From assembly GCF_000337595.1 (NCBI RefSeq), contig NZ_AOIL01000012.1, positions 21,242-78,530 of the forward strand: 57,289 nt of DNA. Direction: 5' to 3'. The DNA comes from Natrialba taiwanensis DSM 12281. Its GTDB lineage: Archaea > Halobacteriota > Halobacteria > Halobacteriales > Natrialbaceae. Positions 33,569 to 41,057 of the stretch are shown in pieces. A program made the position numbers and the translations under genes. The notes under the pieces are model-generated. The model was not told the DNA's origin, ran no database searches, and worked only from the letters and a program-made list of their open reading frames with translations. Positions within the stretch are counted from its first letter, which is position 1, and each line of letters begins with the position of its first letter.

Positions 33569-34366
33569 ATGAGAGTTGCACAGCTCGGGTCAGGGACGCC
33601 GGAGATCGCGATTGTGGCCGGTGTTCACGGCGACGAACCCTGTGGTGTCCGGGCGATCGAGCGATTGCTTGACGAACAACCGACCGTCTCCCGGCCGGTC
33701 AAGCTAATCGTCGCGAACGAGAAGGCCCTGGAGCGACAGGTCCGTTTCGTTGACGAGGACCTCAACCGTGCGTTCCCCGGCGACCCCGACGCCGAGACAC
33801 ACGAGGGTCGGCTCGCGAACGAACTCGTTTCTGCACTCGGCGACTGTCTGACGTTCTCGATGCATTCGACGCAAAGCCACGCCGATCCGTTTGCCATCGT
33901 CAACGAGGTCAGCGAGACCGCGACGACGGTGTGTCCACAGCTTCCGGTCGTCGCGATGGTCGAAACGAGCGAGTTCGCCGAGGGACGGCTCTTCTCGACG
34001 GTCGAAACAATCGAGGTCGAGTGCGGACTCCAGGGCTCGGAGACGGCAGCCCAGAACGCGGATCGACTGACGCGCGCGTTCCTCACTGCCGTCGGTGCGC
34101 TGCCAGGTGATACCGTCCGACGCGATCTGCCGGTCTTCCGGCTCACCGACGTGATTCCAAAAGAGCGAGCGGAGAAGTACGAGGTCTTCGTCGAGAATTT
34201 CACCGAAGTTCCGGCCGGTGATCCGTTCGTTGCAGCGGACGGCGTCGAACAGATCGCTGAAGAAGCCTTCTACCCGGTTCTCATGTCGTCGAACGGCTAC
34301 CGGAACGTCTTCGGATACTCCGCGGAAAAGATCGACGTGATCACGTCGTCCCCGACTGCAGAGTGA
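33569..34366 (+). CDS. succinylglutamate desuccinylase/aspartoacylase-family zinc hydrolase
   Basis: A 265-residue M14-like deacylase. The zinc ligands appear as GVHGDEPCG (His20, Glu23) and SMHSTQSH (His), with DLNRAFPGD as the substrate-carboxylate motif and IEVECG with the probable catalytic Glu. The family removes acyl groups from amino acids; archaeal substrates are unknown. TTTGGG at 33540-33545 about 28 bases upstream may be a weak TATA. Single gene. Confidence 0.88.
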   Translation: MRVAQLGSGTPEIAIVAGVHGDEPCGVRAIERLLDEQPTVSRPVKLIVANEKALERQVRFVDEDLNRAFPGDPDAETHEGRLANELVSALGDCLTFSMHSTQSHADPFAIVNEVSETATTVCPQLPVVAMVETSEFAEGRLFSTVETIEVECGLQGSETAAQNADRLTRAFLTAVGALPGDTVRRDLPVFRLTDVIPKERAEKYEVFVENFTEVPAGDPFVAADGVEQIAEEAFYPVLMSSNGYRNVFGYSAEKIDVITSSPTAE

Positions 34367-34467
34367 ACGCGATCAGTTGGGTAGCGACTATCCCATATCG
34401 CTTCGGTGGGCCGATCTCGACACCCAAAACGCGCGGCCGAAACGCACCCGCTCGCTGGATAGCATTC

Positions 34468-34548
34468 ATACGGACTGCTGTAAGTCATTTCCGACGCAAC
34501 CGCGCCCGTCCTGCGGTTGCGCCGGTAAATCGTTACAGCAGACCGTAT
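34468..34548. repeat. REP/MITE-like long imperfect palindrome
   Basis: Two 36-base arms (34468-34503 and 34513-34548) flank a 9-base loop. Outer halves pair as ATACGG-x-CTGCTGTAA with TTACAGCAG-x-CCGTAT, inner halves as CGCAACCGC with GCGGTTGCG, with one small offset in the middle. The element would form a strong stem. I have the impression that similar sequences recur in haloarchaeal genomes, which would make it a REP or MITE family; this window has only one copy. Confidence 0.65.
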
Positions 34549-34657
34549 CAGTCCCTTACTGTGGCGATAGACCCGGGAGAACGACCGCAATTGCTGTGTG
34601 CTGCGTTCTCGCTTCGGGACAAAGCTATTAGTTGCTCTCCGTGGTAGCTCAGATGTG

Positions 34658-34682
34658 GTCTATGTTCACAAATAGCATAGAC
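34658..34682. promoter_or_regulatory. dyad operator GTCTAT-N13-ATAGAC before the CBS gene
   Basis: GTCTAT (34658-34663) and ATAGAC (34677-34682) are reverse complements 13 bases apart; the flanking G and C extend the arms inward to 7 bp. It lies after the TATA-like CTATTA at 34625-34630, where a repressor would block transcription. The same arms and spacing occur before the glutaredoxin gene. Confidence 0.55.
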
Positions 34683-34715
34683 TACACTCGATCCCCGAAC
34701 TGGGGTGTGATTTCC

Positions 34716-35147
34716 GTGCCAATCAAAGATATCGCTCGCCCGCGTACCGAACTCGTCTCGGCGGACCCGACAGCGTCCCTTCGAGAGATCTGTCAGCTCA
34801 TGGATGACAGGCGAGTTGGCTGTGTCGTGATCGAATCGGATGAACGGCCAGCCGGAATTATTACTGACCGCGACATCGCGATGGAGTTCAGTGGCGGAGC
34901 AACGCTTGACGACCTAACAGCGGACGATATCATGCATCGTGACCCGTACACGATCTCGTCTGATGACGGCGTGTTCGACCTCTGTGCAACGATGGCCGAA
35001 CACGGCGTCCGGCGCATGCCTGTCGTTGAAGGCGATGAACTCGCAGGCATCGTCACGTTCGATGATCTGGTCGTCCTCCTCGATGATGAACTGAGCAATC
35101 TCTCCGAAGTCGTCCGGACTGAATCACCGCCGTATGAGGAACCCTGA
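34716..35147 (+). CDS. CBS-domain-pair protein
   Basis: Two tandem CBS domains in 143 residues: IARPRTELVSADPTASL and VGCVVIESDERPAGIITDRDIA for the first, MHRDPYTISSDDGVFDLC and RMPVVEGDELAGIVTFDDLVVLL for the second. Such stand-alone pairs bind adenine nucleotides and signal energy state. I start at GTG 34716 because homologues begin at MPIKDIAR-like residues; an ATG at 34653, about 26 bases past CTATTA, would make a leaderless product with 21 extra residues and place the dyad inside the coding region. Shares its dyad with the glutaredoxin gene 200 bases on. Confidence 0.85.
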   Translation: MPIKDIARPRTELVSADPTASLREICQLMDDRRVGCVVIESDERPAGIITDRDIAMEFSGGATLDDLTADDIMHRDPYTISSDDGVFDLCATMAEHGVRRMPVVEGDELAGIVTFDDLVVLLDDELSNLSEVVRTESPPYEEP

Positions 35148-35316
35148 GAACTGGTTTCAGTACCCCTTTTTACGCACTCGAGCTGGGACTCAGAACGCCG
35201 ATTATCGGTGCCGACGGCTAGCTGCAAATCAGTTTTACAAGTAGTTCCCTACGGGTATTTCGTGTGCTACTACGTAGCCCCAAACTGGCAGACCCGATCG
35301 CCGATCAAGGCGCAAG

Positions 35317-35341
35317 GTCTATCCCGCCTACCGACATAGAC
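35317..35341. promoter_or_regulatory. dyad operator GTCTAT-N13-ATAGAC before the glutaredoxin gene
   Basis: GTCTAT (35317-35322) and ATAGAC (35336-35341) have the same 13-base spacing as the dyad before the CBS gene; here the flanking G and C extend the arms outward to 7 bp. It ends nine bases before the ATG. AGTTTTAC at 35230-35237 may be the TATA, which would put the dyad in the leader. Confidence 0.55.
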
Positions 35342-35350
35342 CAAGAAGAC

Positions 35351-35695
35351 ATGGACTTTCCACCGAACCAGGGCCTCGATCAGGAGGACGTGACCGAACA
35401 GGTCGAGACGGCCATCGACGACAACGAGGTCGTGCTCTTCATGAAGGGCACCGAACTCATGCCCCAGTGTGGCTACTCCCGCCGCGCGCTCGGACTCCTC
35501 TCCGAGCACCGTGACGAGTTCGAAACCGTCGACGTGCTCGAGTCGCTCGACGAGTTCCGCGTCGCACTCGAAGATCGAAGCGGCTGGGAAACGATTCCCC
35601 AGACGTACGTCGACGGCGAGTTCGTCGGTGGCTCCGACATTCTCGCTGAACTCGACGATCGTGGTGAACTGGCTGAAACGCTTAACGGCGAGTGA
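35351..35695 (+). CDS. monothiol glutaredoxin (Grx4/GrxD type)
   Basis: A 114-residue monothiol glutaredoxin: VVLFMKGTELMPQCGYSRRA carries the active site CGYS (usually CGFS), followed by ESLDEFRVALEDRSGWETIPQTYVDGEFVGGSDIL, the TIP and GG glutathione-contact motifs. Such proteins hold or pass on [2Fe-2S] clusters. ATG 35351 is chosen by homology; a GTG at 35264, spaced 26-30 bases after AGTTTTAC, would add 29 residues as a leaderless start. Shared dyad operator with the CBS gene. Confidence 0.9.
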   Translation: MDFPPNQGLDQEDVTEQVETAIDDNEVVLFMKGTELMPQCGYSRRALGLLSEHRDEFETVDVLESLDEFRVALEDRSGWETIPQTYVDGEFVGGSDILAELDDRGELAETLNGE

Positions 35696-35812
35696 ATCCC
35701 GCCCGCTGGGGTGGACATTCATCCAGACCTGTCGCGGACGGTTTCAATGGCAGGTCATATAAGCCCGGCACCCGTATTGAACATAACGCCTGTCGCTGCA
35801 CACCTTCCCACT

Positions 35813-36394
35813 ATGTCAACAGAGGAATCCAGACACGTTTATCGGCTGCATTCGACGCTCGAATTGCCCCTCGAAGACCTTCGTGACCACATCGCTGACG
35901 CGACGTATCCGGACGGGATCGACGACGTAGAGATCACACGCCGGAACAACACCCTCATTCTGAAGGCCGTCGCCGAAGACCAGTCGGTCAGCAAGTACAC
36001 GCCGACGGCCCAGCTCAAGGCCAGCGTCACCGAAAACCGCGTCTACGAGGAAGACCCCGACGAGCGGCGCAACTCCTTCCGCTGGGACGAAGAGGAAGAA
36101 GAGGAAATCGAATCCGAACTCGTCGAGTTCGCCGCGTTCAAGGGCGACCGCGAGACCGTCCTCCAGAACTCGCTTCTGCAGTACGAGATGTTCCTCGTCC
36201 TCTGTGAGATCGCCTCGGCTGCCGAGAAAGGCACCCTCACGGCGATTTCGGAACACGACGGTGATCTCGAGGCGACGCGAATCGTCGACGGCGAGACCCG
36301 ACCGGCGGATATCGAAGTCGTCGAAGGGCCTCGAGATCGTGGCTCCGGCGAGACGGGTGTTAATTGGCGCGATAACAAGTTTATCAGCGACTGA
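35813..36394 (+). CDS. conserved haloarchaeal protein, function unknown
   Basis: A 193-residue acidic protein (ESRHVYRLHSTLELPLEDLRDH near the start, an EEEEEEIESE run at about residues 98-108, then FAAFKGDRETVLQNSLLQYEMFLVLCEIA). It looks soluble and conserved in haloarchaea (I recall a DUF71xx name, number uncertain). CATATAAGC at 35756-35764 is a TATA with a leader of about 25-30 bases before ATG 35813. No function can be offered. Confidence 0.75.
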   Translation: MSTEESRHVYRLHSTLELPLEDLRDHIADATYPDGIDDVEITRRNNTLILKAVAEDQSVSKYTPTAQLKASVTENRVYEEDPDERRNSFRWDEEEEEEIESELVEFAAFKGDRETVLQNSLLQYEMFLVLCEIASAAEKGTLTAISEHDGDLEATRIVDGETRPADIEVVEGPRDRGSGETGVNWRDNKFISD

Positions 36395-36507
36395 CGGCGG
36401 TTCTAGCGGTGTTTTCTCCGAGTCGAGATGGACAGTCACTTGAGATCAATCGAACCCTCCCTGCCCGAGTTCAGTGAGGTCGTCACCAGCCAGTTTTCAT
36501 CGCCCGA

Positions 36508-37947
36508 TCAGCGGCCGTCGACGAGTCGATCGTACAGGGCCGGGTATTCCCGAAGTCTCGCGCGGCCGACGAGCGCACTGAGGTCGGATTGAACGCGTTC
36601 GTTCCAGGGTTCCCACGACCCGTCCTGCCAGGAATCACGATCCACGTCCGCGGTCCGGATATCGCCGATCGCCGGCTTGGCGAGGACGACCATAACGGGC
36701 GTCTGGGTCCCGCCGACGACCGTCCGATAGGTCGATCGCGCTCGGCGCTGTTCATCCAGTACGTGTCCGGAATCGAATCCGCCGTCGTCGGCATCGATCT
36801 CGAGTTCGTCGACGGCGTCGTCGTAGGCTCGCCAGTCCGCAAGCGCTCGCGTCGCCTCGAGAACCTGGAGTAGCAGGAAGTCGTCGTCGACCGTCTCCCA
36901 CGGCGACGGGCCGTCCCAGTCACCCCATCGTGCGAGCCGATAGTGGGCGAACTCGTACGGGCCGTACGAGCCGGTATCGTCGTCCATGGACGACAGGACC
37001 TCGTCTCGGGTCGGTATCGACTCGAGGTCGGTTTGCAGTTCGTCGGCGATCCGCTGGAGGTGGTCGGCGTATCCGTCAGCTCCATCGACGGTCTCCCATA
37101 GCAGGTCGCGGTATCGTTCGGCGCTCTTGACGGCGATTTCGCCTCGCAGAAGACCGGACGTGATCGTCCCAATAGTCTCCGGATCGGTGTCTGTGCGATC
37201 CGGTTCGGCCTCGCTGTCAGTCGTGCCATCCTCGCGCTCGGTGGTATCGCTCTGGGAGGCTTCTTCCGCGCTCTCATCTGCTCCATCGCTTCCCGTGTCC
37301 GTTTTCGCACCCGCTTTCGCGGCATCGTCGTGGACCGTCTCGAGGGCATCCCAGTCGGCGAGTCGGTGGCCGCGCCGGAGTTCGCGTTCGATGTGGACGT
37401 ACCACGCCAGATCGCGTTCGGGGTCGGCGACCGGATACGACTCGATATCGGCGACGACTGCATCAATCCGGTCGAACAGCGCGACGGCACGGTCCGCGAG
37501 GTCGTCGAGATCGGCGTCGCCGAGTTCCGCTCGCGCCTCACCGAGAGCCTGCCCGGCGAACTGCATCCCGTAGCTGGCGTCAAACAGTGCACCGGCGTAG
37601 TCGCCGTTTTCGAGCGCCTCCTCGGCGTTCGAACGCCAGCCGCCAGAGCCGGGACCGTGCGCGCGCTCGCGGTCGAGTTCCGCCCAGCGGTCCCGCGATT
37701 CGTCTTCGGTTTCGGCGAGGAGCGCGACCGCAGTGCGGGCGTGTGCTTCCGTTACCGTCGGCTGCCAGAGTGAACTCGCCGGCGGTGGCGTCGGGTAGGT
37801 CGTCGTCGCCCAGTCGGTTATCCGGTCCGGCAGCGCCGTCGGAAGGGTTGCACCGGTAGCACCGACGACGAGGACGCCGAGTTCGGCGCTGCCGGCGAGT
37901 CCGACGAGGAGCTGGCGTCGGCTGAGAGACGAGATGTTGGGGACCAT
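36508..37947 (-). CDS. Tat-signal secreted protein, function unknown
   Basis: A 479-residue protein with a twin-Arg signal (SLSRRQLLVGLAGS, residues 7-20) and a hydrophobic stretch to about residue 37; no Cys lipobox. The mature part is mostly helical, with an Asp/Ser/Thr-rich insert at about residues 220-265 and conserved-looking WDGPSPWETVDDDFLLLQVLEATRALADWR. TTTTATATAC on the minus strand (about 37969-37978) lies near 26 bases before ATG 37947, a clear leaderless promoter. I do not recognise the family. Confidence 0.8.
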   Translation of the reverse strand: MVPNISSLSRRQLLVGLAGSAELGVLVVGATGATLPTALPDRITDWATTTYPTPPPASSLWQPTVTEAHARTAVALLAETEDESRDRWAELDRERAHGPGSGGWRSNAEEALENGDYAGALFDASYGMQFAGQALGEARAELGDADLDDLADRAVALFDRIDAVVADIESYPVADPERDLAWYVHIERELRRGHRLADWDALETVHDDAAKAGAKTDTGSDGADESAEEASQSDTTEREDGTTDSEAEPDRTDTDPETIGTITSGLLRGEIAVKSAERYRDLLWETVDGADGYADHLQRIADELQTDLESIPTRDEVLSSMDDDTGSYGPYEFAHYRLARWGDWDGPSPWETVDDDFLLLQVLEATRALADWRAYDDAVDELEIDADDGGFDSGHVLDEQRRARSTYRTVVGGTQTPVMVVLAKPAIGDIRTADVDRDSWQDGSWEPWNERVQSDLSALVGRARLREYPALYDRLVDGR

Positions 37948-38509
37948 ATTTTCGTCAATGAATAGTATGTATATAAAACAACTCGTTCTCGGTCACAGCG
38001 AGGACGGCCGAGCAACCGTTCGAACGATGATCCAACGGCCGTTCACGCTCGACTGCGACAGTGACCGCTCTCCGTCGTGGGAGTCGGCGGTAGCCTTCAG
38101 TACGCCGTGTGAACCCGTCGAGTTCGCAGCCAATCACGTGCGGTAGTCACCGTTTTCCGTCCGTAACCGATCCGTATCAACGGTTCGAGCGTCGGTTCGA
38201 GTGCAGTCCGACGCGGACTGCGGAGCCGTCTCAATGGGCGTTCGATTGCACGACGGTCTTCCGTTTCGGTCGGTCAGGTTGACCGAACAGTCATCGTGCC
38301 GGTAGTAGTCGGTTCATTCGATAGTTCGCCTGCGGATAGCGTCGCGATACTCGTCGGGTGGTCACCCAACTTTCGATCACGTTCTCACCGCCCACTCATT
38401 CGAATCCAAGACTTTCAGGCGAATCGGGTGCTTCCGTTCGGTAGCGCGCTGATAACGATATGACTCGTCCCGGAAGTCGTGACTGCCATGATTCACGAGG
38501 TGATCCGAC
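37948..38509 (+). other. 562-base gap upstream of the CxxC-wecB pair
   Basis: Holds the TATA of the Tat gene, two hairpins (GCAGTCC/GGACTGC at 38203-38221; TTCGGTC/GACCGAA at 38265-38287) and one possible 39-residue frame at 38027-38146. The rest, including 38290-38490, shows nothing I can name. The promoter of the wecB unit must lie here but no TATA is obvious. Confidence 0.5.
38027..38146 (+). CDS. possible 39-residue protein
   Basis: ATG 38027 to TAG 38146. Codon third positions are mostly G or C and the product is slightly acidic with two Cys (LDCDSD, STPCEP), as expected for coding DNA here. There is no clear promoter spacing, ribosome site or known motif, so this may be chance or a remnant. 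Confidence 0.25.
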   Translation: MIQRPFTLDCDSDRSPSWESAVAFSTPCEPVEFAANHVR

Positions 38510-38683
38510 GTGCGCTGTCTCTTCTGTAATACCCCGCCAGCACACGTCACGCTGTACACCGAGATCGGCTCACGGCCCGGTGCGTCGGAGCACGAGGTCC
38601 TCGTGCAAAGCGATGAATCGGCAGTCGAGAACGTGACGCGGCGACACACCGGTGACGCCCGCACAGAGGTGACGGCGAACTAA
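38510..38683 (+). CDS. 57-residue CxxC protein coupled to wecB
   Basis: GTG 38510 follows GAGGTGAT six bases upstream, and the frame is closed by a TGA at 38501, so no other start is possible. The product begins RCLFCNTPP with a single CxxC, is hydrophilic, and ends at TAA 38681-38683, whose last A is the A of the wecB ATG. Codon use is G/C-rich at third positions. The stop/start overlap and ribosome site argue for a real gene expressed with wecB. A one-pair Cys motif could bind metal as a dimer. Not recognised. Confidence 0.7.
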   Translation: MRCLFCNTPPAHVTLYTEIGSRPGASEHEVLVQSDESAVENVTRRHTGDARTEVTAN

Positions 38684-39792
38684 TGCACGTCTGTTCCATC
38701 GTCGGTGCCAGACCCCAGTTCATCAAGGCCGCGGTCGTCTCTCGAAAACTTCGCACCGTCGCCGACGAAACCCTGATCCACACCGGGCAACACTACGATG
38801 AGACACTCTCGGACGTCTTCTTCGACGAACTCGACATTCCCGAGCCCGAGTTCAACCTCGGTGTCGAGTCGGACACCCACGGGCGACAGACCGGAAAGAT
38901 GGTGGCGGCGATCGAGCCCGTGATCGAAGAGACCGACCCGGATGCCATCCTGCTCTACGGCGATACGAACTCGACGCTCGCGGGCGCGATCGTCGGCTCG
39001 AAGCGGGAGGTCGCCGTCGCCCACATCGAGGCCGGACTCCGCAGCGACAATCGGTCGATGCCCGAAGAGATCAATCGGGTGCTAACGGACCACGCGTCAG
39101 ACCTCTGTTTCGCGCCGAGCCGAGATGCGATCGAGAACCTCACGGCGGAGGGTATCACTGACGGCGTCTTCTGGACGGGCGACGTGATGTACGACGCCAT
39201 CCTCGATGCGCGCGACCGATCGGTCGCACAGTCGACGATCCTCGACGATCTCGGGCTGGCCGAAAGCGAGTTCATCCTGGCGACCGTCCACCGGGCGAGC
39301 AATACGGACGACCGCGCGAATCTCGCGGCGATCCTCGACGGCCTCGCGGACGCACCGCTGCCGGTGGTCTTCCCGGCGCACCCACGGACGGTCGATCGAC
39401 TCCGGGAGTATGGGCTCTGGGAGCGCACGACGAGTGAACTCGACGTGATCGAGCCGCAGGGGTATCTCGACTTCGTTCGGCTGCTCGATGCCGCAGAGCG
39501 GGTGGCGACGGATTCGGGCGGCGTCCAGAAGGAGGCGTTTTTCCTCGAGACGCGCTGTGTGACGCTGCGGGAGGAGACGGAGTGGGTCGAAACCGTCGAC
39601 TGCGGCTGGAATCGGCTCGTCGGCCCCGACCGGTCGCGCATTCGGGAGGCCATGTCGGCGGACTGGCAGCCGGAGTCGACGCCGCGGCCGTACGGCGACG
39701 GGTTGGCCGGCCAGCGGATCATCAGCCTCTTACAGCAGCGCCTGGCCGACAGCGAACCGGACGACCGTCTCGAAGCGCCGCCGCTCGGCTGA
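38683..39792 (+). CDS. wecB: UDP-N-acetylglucosamine 2-epimerase (non-hydrolysing)
   Basis: Interconverts UDP-GlcNAc and UDP-ManNAc for surface glycans. The 369-residue GT-B-fold protein shows IVGARPQFIKAA (N-terminal nucleotide-sugar loop), HTGQHYDE, YGDTNSTLAGA, HIEAGLRS, PEEINRVLTDH and the C-terminal TDSGGVQKEAFFL and TLREETEWVE motifs. The usual partner, UDP-ManNAc dehydrogenase, is not adjacent; the only coupled gene is the 57-residue CxxC frame upstream (TAATG overlap). Confidence 0.94.
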   Translation: MHVCSIVGARPQFIKAAVVSRKLRTVADETLIHTGQHYDETLSDVFFDELDIPEPEFNLGVESDTHGRQTGKMVAAIEPVIEETDPDAILLYGDTNSTLAGAIVGSKREVAVAHIEAGLRSDNRSMPEEINRVLTDHASDLCFAPSRDAIENLTAEGITDGVFWTGDVMYDAILDARDRSVAQSTILDDLGLAESEFILATVHRASNTDDRANLAAILDGLADAPLPVVFPAHPRTVDRLREYGLWERTTSELDVIEPQGYLDFVRLLDAAERVATDSGGVQKEAFFLETRCVTLREETEWVETVDCGWNRLVGPDRSRIREAMSADWQPESTPRPYGDGLAGQRIISLLQQRLADSEPDDRLEAPPLG

Positions 39793-39881
39793 GCCGCGGG
39801 TTGCAACCGGTACGGCCTTACTCTCGAATGTGGTCGGTATCGATCACAGATGGCGACAGAGGTTTCCGGTCCCCCAAAGGG

Positions 39882-39909
39882 TTTAATCCTGGTAATTATA
39901 TGTAATTAC
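39882..39909 (+). promoter_or_regulatory. promoter with perfect dyad GTAATTA-N4-TAATTAC
   Basis: TTTAAT at 39882-39887 is a TATA about 30 bases before the ATG at 39915. GTAATTA (39892-39898) and TAATTAC (39903-39909) form a perfect 18-base palindrome between TATA and start, five bases before the ATG. A protein bound there would block initiation of this leaderless-type promoter. Confidence 0.55.
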
Positions 39910-39914
39910 ACGCG

Positions 39915-40886
39915 ATGACTGAGAACTTCCCCGATTACGTCGATGTCGATTACGACGACGGTACCGGCGAAGATCCGGCGGACTATCCGCACATCAATGA
40001 CAAGATCGAAAAGGCGATCGAGGTCACTCGTCAGGGCTTAGAACAGTACGAGAATCCAGCTGTCATGTGGACCGGTGGCAAGGACTCGACGCTCGTCCTG
40101 TACTTCGTCACCCAGGTCGCAGAACGCTACGACCTCGACGTGCCGCCGGCGATTTTCATCGACCACTACCAACACTTCGACGCGATTCACGATTTCGTCG
40201 ACCACTGGGCCGACGAGTGGGGTCTCGAGGTTATCTACGCGCGCAACGAGGACATTGGTCAGTACGTCGAGGAGAACGACTTGGAGCCCGGCGACGACAT
40301 CCCTGTCAATGAACTCGACGAGCACAATCAGCACCACGTCGAGAACATCCTCGAGTACGAGGAGGACACCTTCCCGTTCCTGCTTGACACCTACGCGGGC
40401 AACCACCTGCTGAAGACGGTCGCGCTCAACGACGCCCTGGAGGAGCACGACATCGACGGCATCCTCTCGGGCGTCCGCTGGGACGAGCAGGAAGCTCGCG
40501 CCGACGAGACGTTCTTCTCCGAGCGTCACGACCCGGACATCTACCCACCCCACGACCGCGTCCAGCCCATCCTGCAGTTCGACGAGGCCGCCGTCTGGGA
40601 GGCCTTCTGGAATTTCGTCGTGCCCGACACCGTCGACGAGTTCCCGGACGACGGCTACGTCCCCGAAGGCAAGGACGACCTGCCGGACGATCTCGAGCCC
40701 GCTGACACCCCGGTCTCGCCGAAGTACTGGGAAGGATTCCGGTCGCTCGGCAGCGAGATCAGCACCGAGAAGACCGAGGACGAGCCCGCGTGGTTGCAGG
40801 ACCTCGAGGGAACGACCGAGCGCGCTGGCCGCGCCCAGGACAAGGAGGACCTGATGGAGCGCCTGCGCGACCTCGGCTACATGTAA
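39915..40886 (+). CDS. PAPS reductase-family (PP-loop) protein
   Basis: A 323-residue adenine-nucleotide alpha-hydrolase of the PAPS-reductase/CysD superfamily. The PP-loop is WTGGKDSTLV (about residues 52-61); ILSGVRWDEQEARADE and HDRVQPILQFDEAAVW follow, as in CysD-like enzymes that bind ATP or (P)APS. The Cys of true PAPS reductases (ECGxH) is not visible, so a sulfate adenylyltransferase-like or other sulfur-transfer role is as likely. Very acidic C-terminus. It sits behind a strong dyad promoter and in front of AGE epimerase. Confidence 0.82.
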   Translation: MTENFPDYVDVDYDDGTGEDPADYPHINDKIEKAIEVTRQGLEQYENPAVMWTGGKDSTLVLYFVTQVAERYDLDVPPAIFIDHYQHFDAIHDFVDHWADEWGLEVIYARNEDIGQYVEENDLEPGDDIPVNELDEHNQHHVENILEYEEDTFPFLLDTYAGNHLLKTVALNDALEEHDIDGILSGVRWDEQEARADETFFSERHDPDIYPPHDRVQPILQFDEAAVWEAFWNFVVPDTVDEFPDDGYVPEGKDDLPDDLEPADTPVSPKYWEGFRSLGSEISTEKTEDEPAWLQDLEGTTERAGRAQDKEDLMERLRDLGYM

Positions 40887-41024
40887 GACAAGTGATTGCC
40901 TAACGGCGGCGATCCGCCTGCCTATCGACACGCTCCGTTCTCACGCTTCACCCCTCACGCCGTCGCTTCACAGCCCTTTCTATCCACGCGCCTATTTCAT
41001 CCGCCGCCACTTTCCCGGAGGTAT

Positions 41025-41057
41025 ATGGTGTCGGCCTCGGTACCCTCGGACACGTGA
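41025..41057 (+). other. ten-codon leader ORF coupled to the AGE gene
   Basis: CGGAGG precedes an ATG at 41025 that encodes MVSASVPSDT and stops at TGA 41055-41057, overlapping the GTG start of the AGE protein (GTGA). The only good ribosome site is that of the mini-ORF, so the main gene may depend on reinitiation. CCTATTTC at 40991-40998 would place transcription start just before the ATG. Confidence 0.4.

Larger units (their letters stand above)
34367..34715 (+). other. 349-base gap with long hairpin and dyad operator
   Basis: The gap holds an 81-base imperfect palindrome (34468-34548), a TATA-like CTATTA (34625-34630) and the dyad GTCTAT-N13-ATAGAC (34658-34682), each listed separately. 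I see no gene in it, unless the CBS protein starts early at 34653. Confidence 0.6.

Noticed and set aside
34632..34652. TTG at 34632 as start of the CBS protein
   Set aside because: It lies almost at the TATA-like CTATTA, too close to be on the message; 34716 or 34653 are better.
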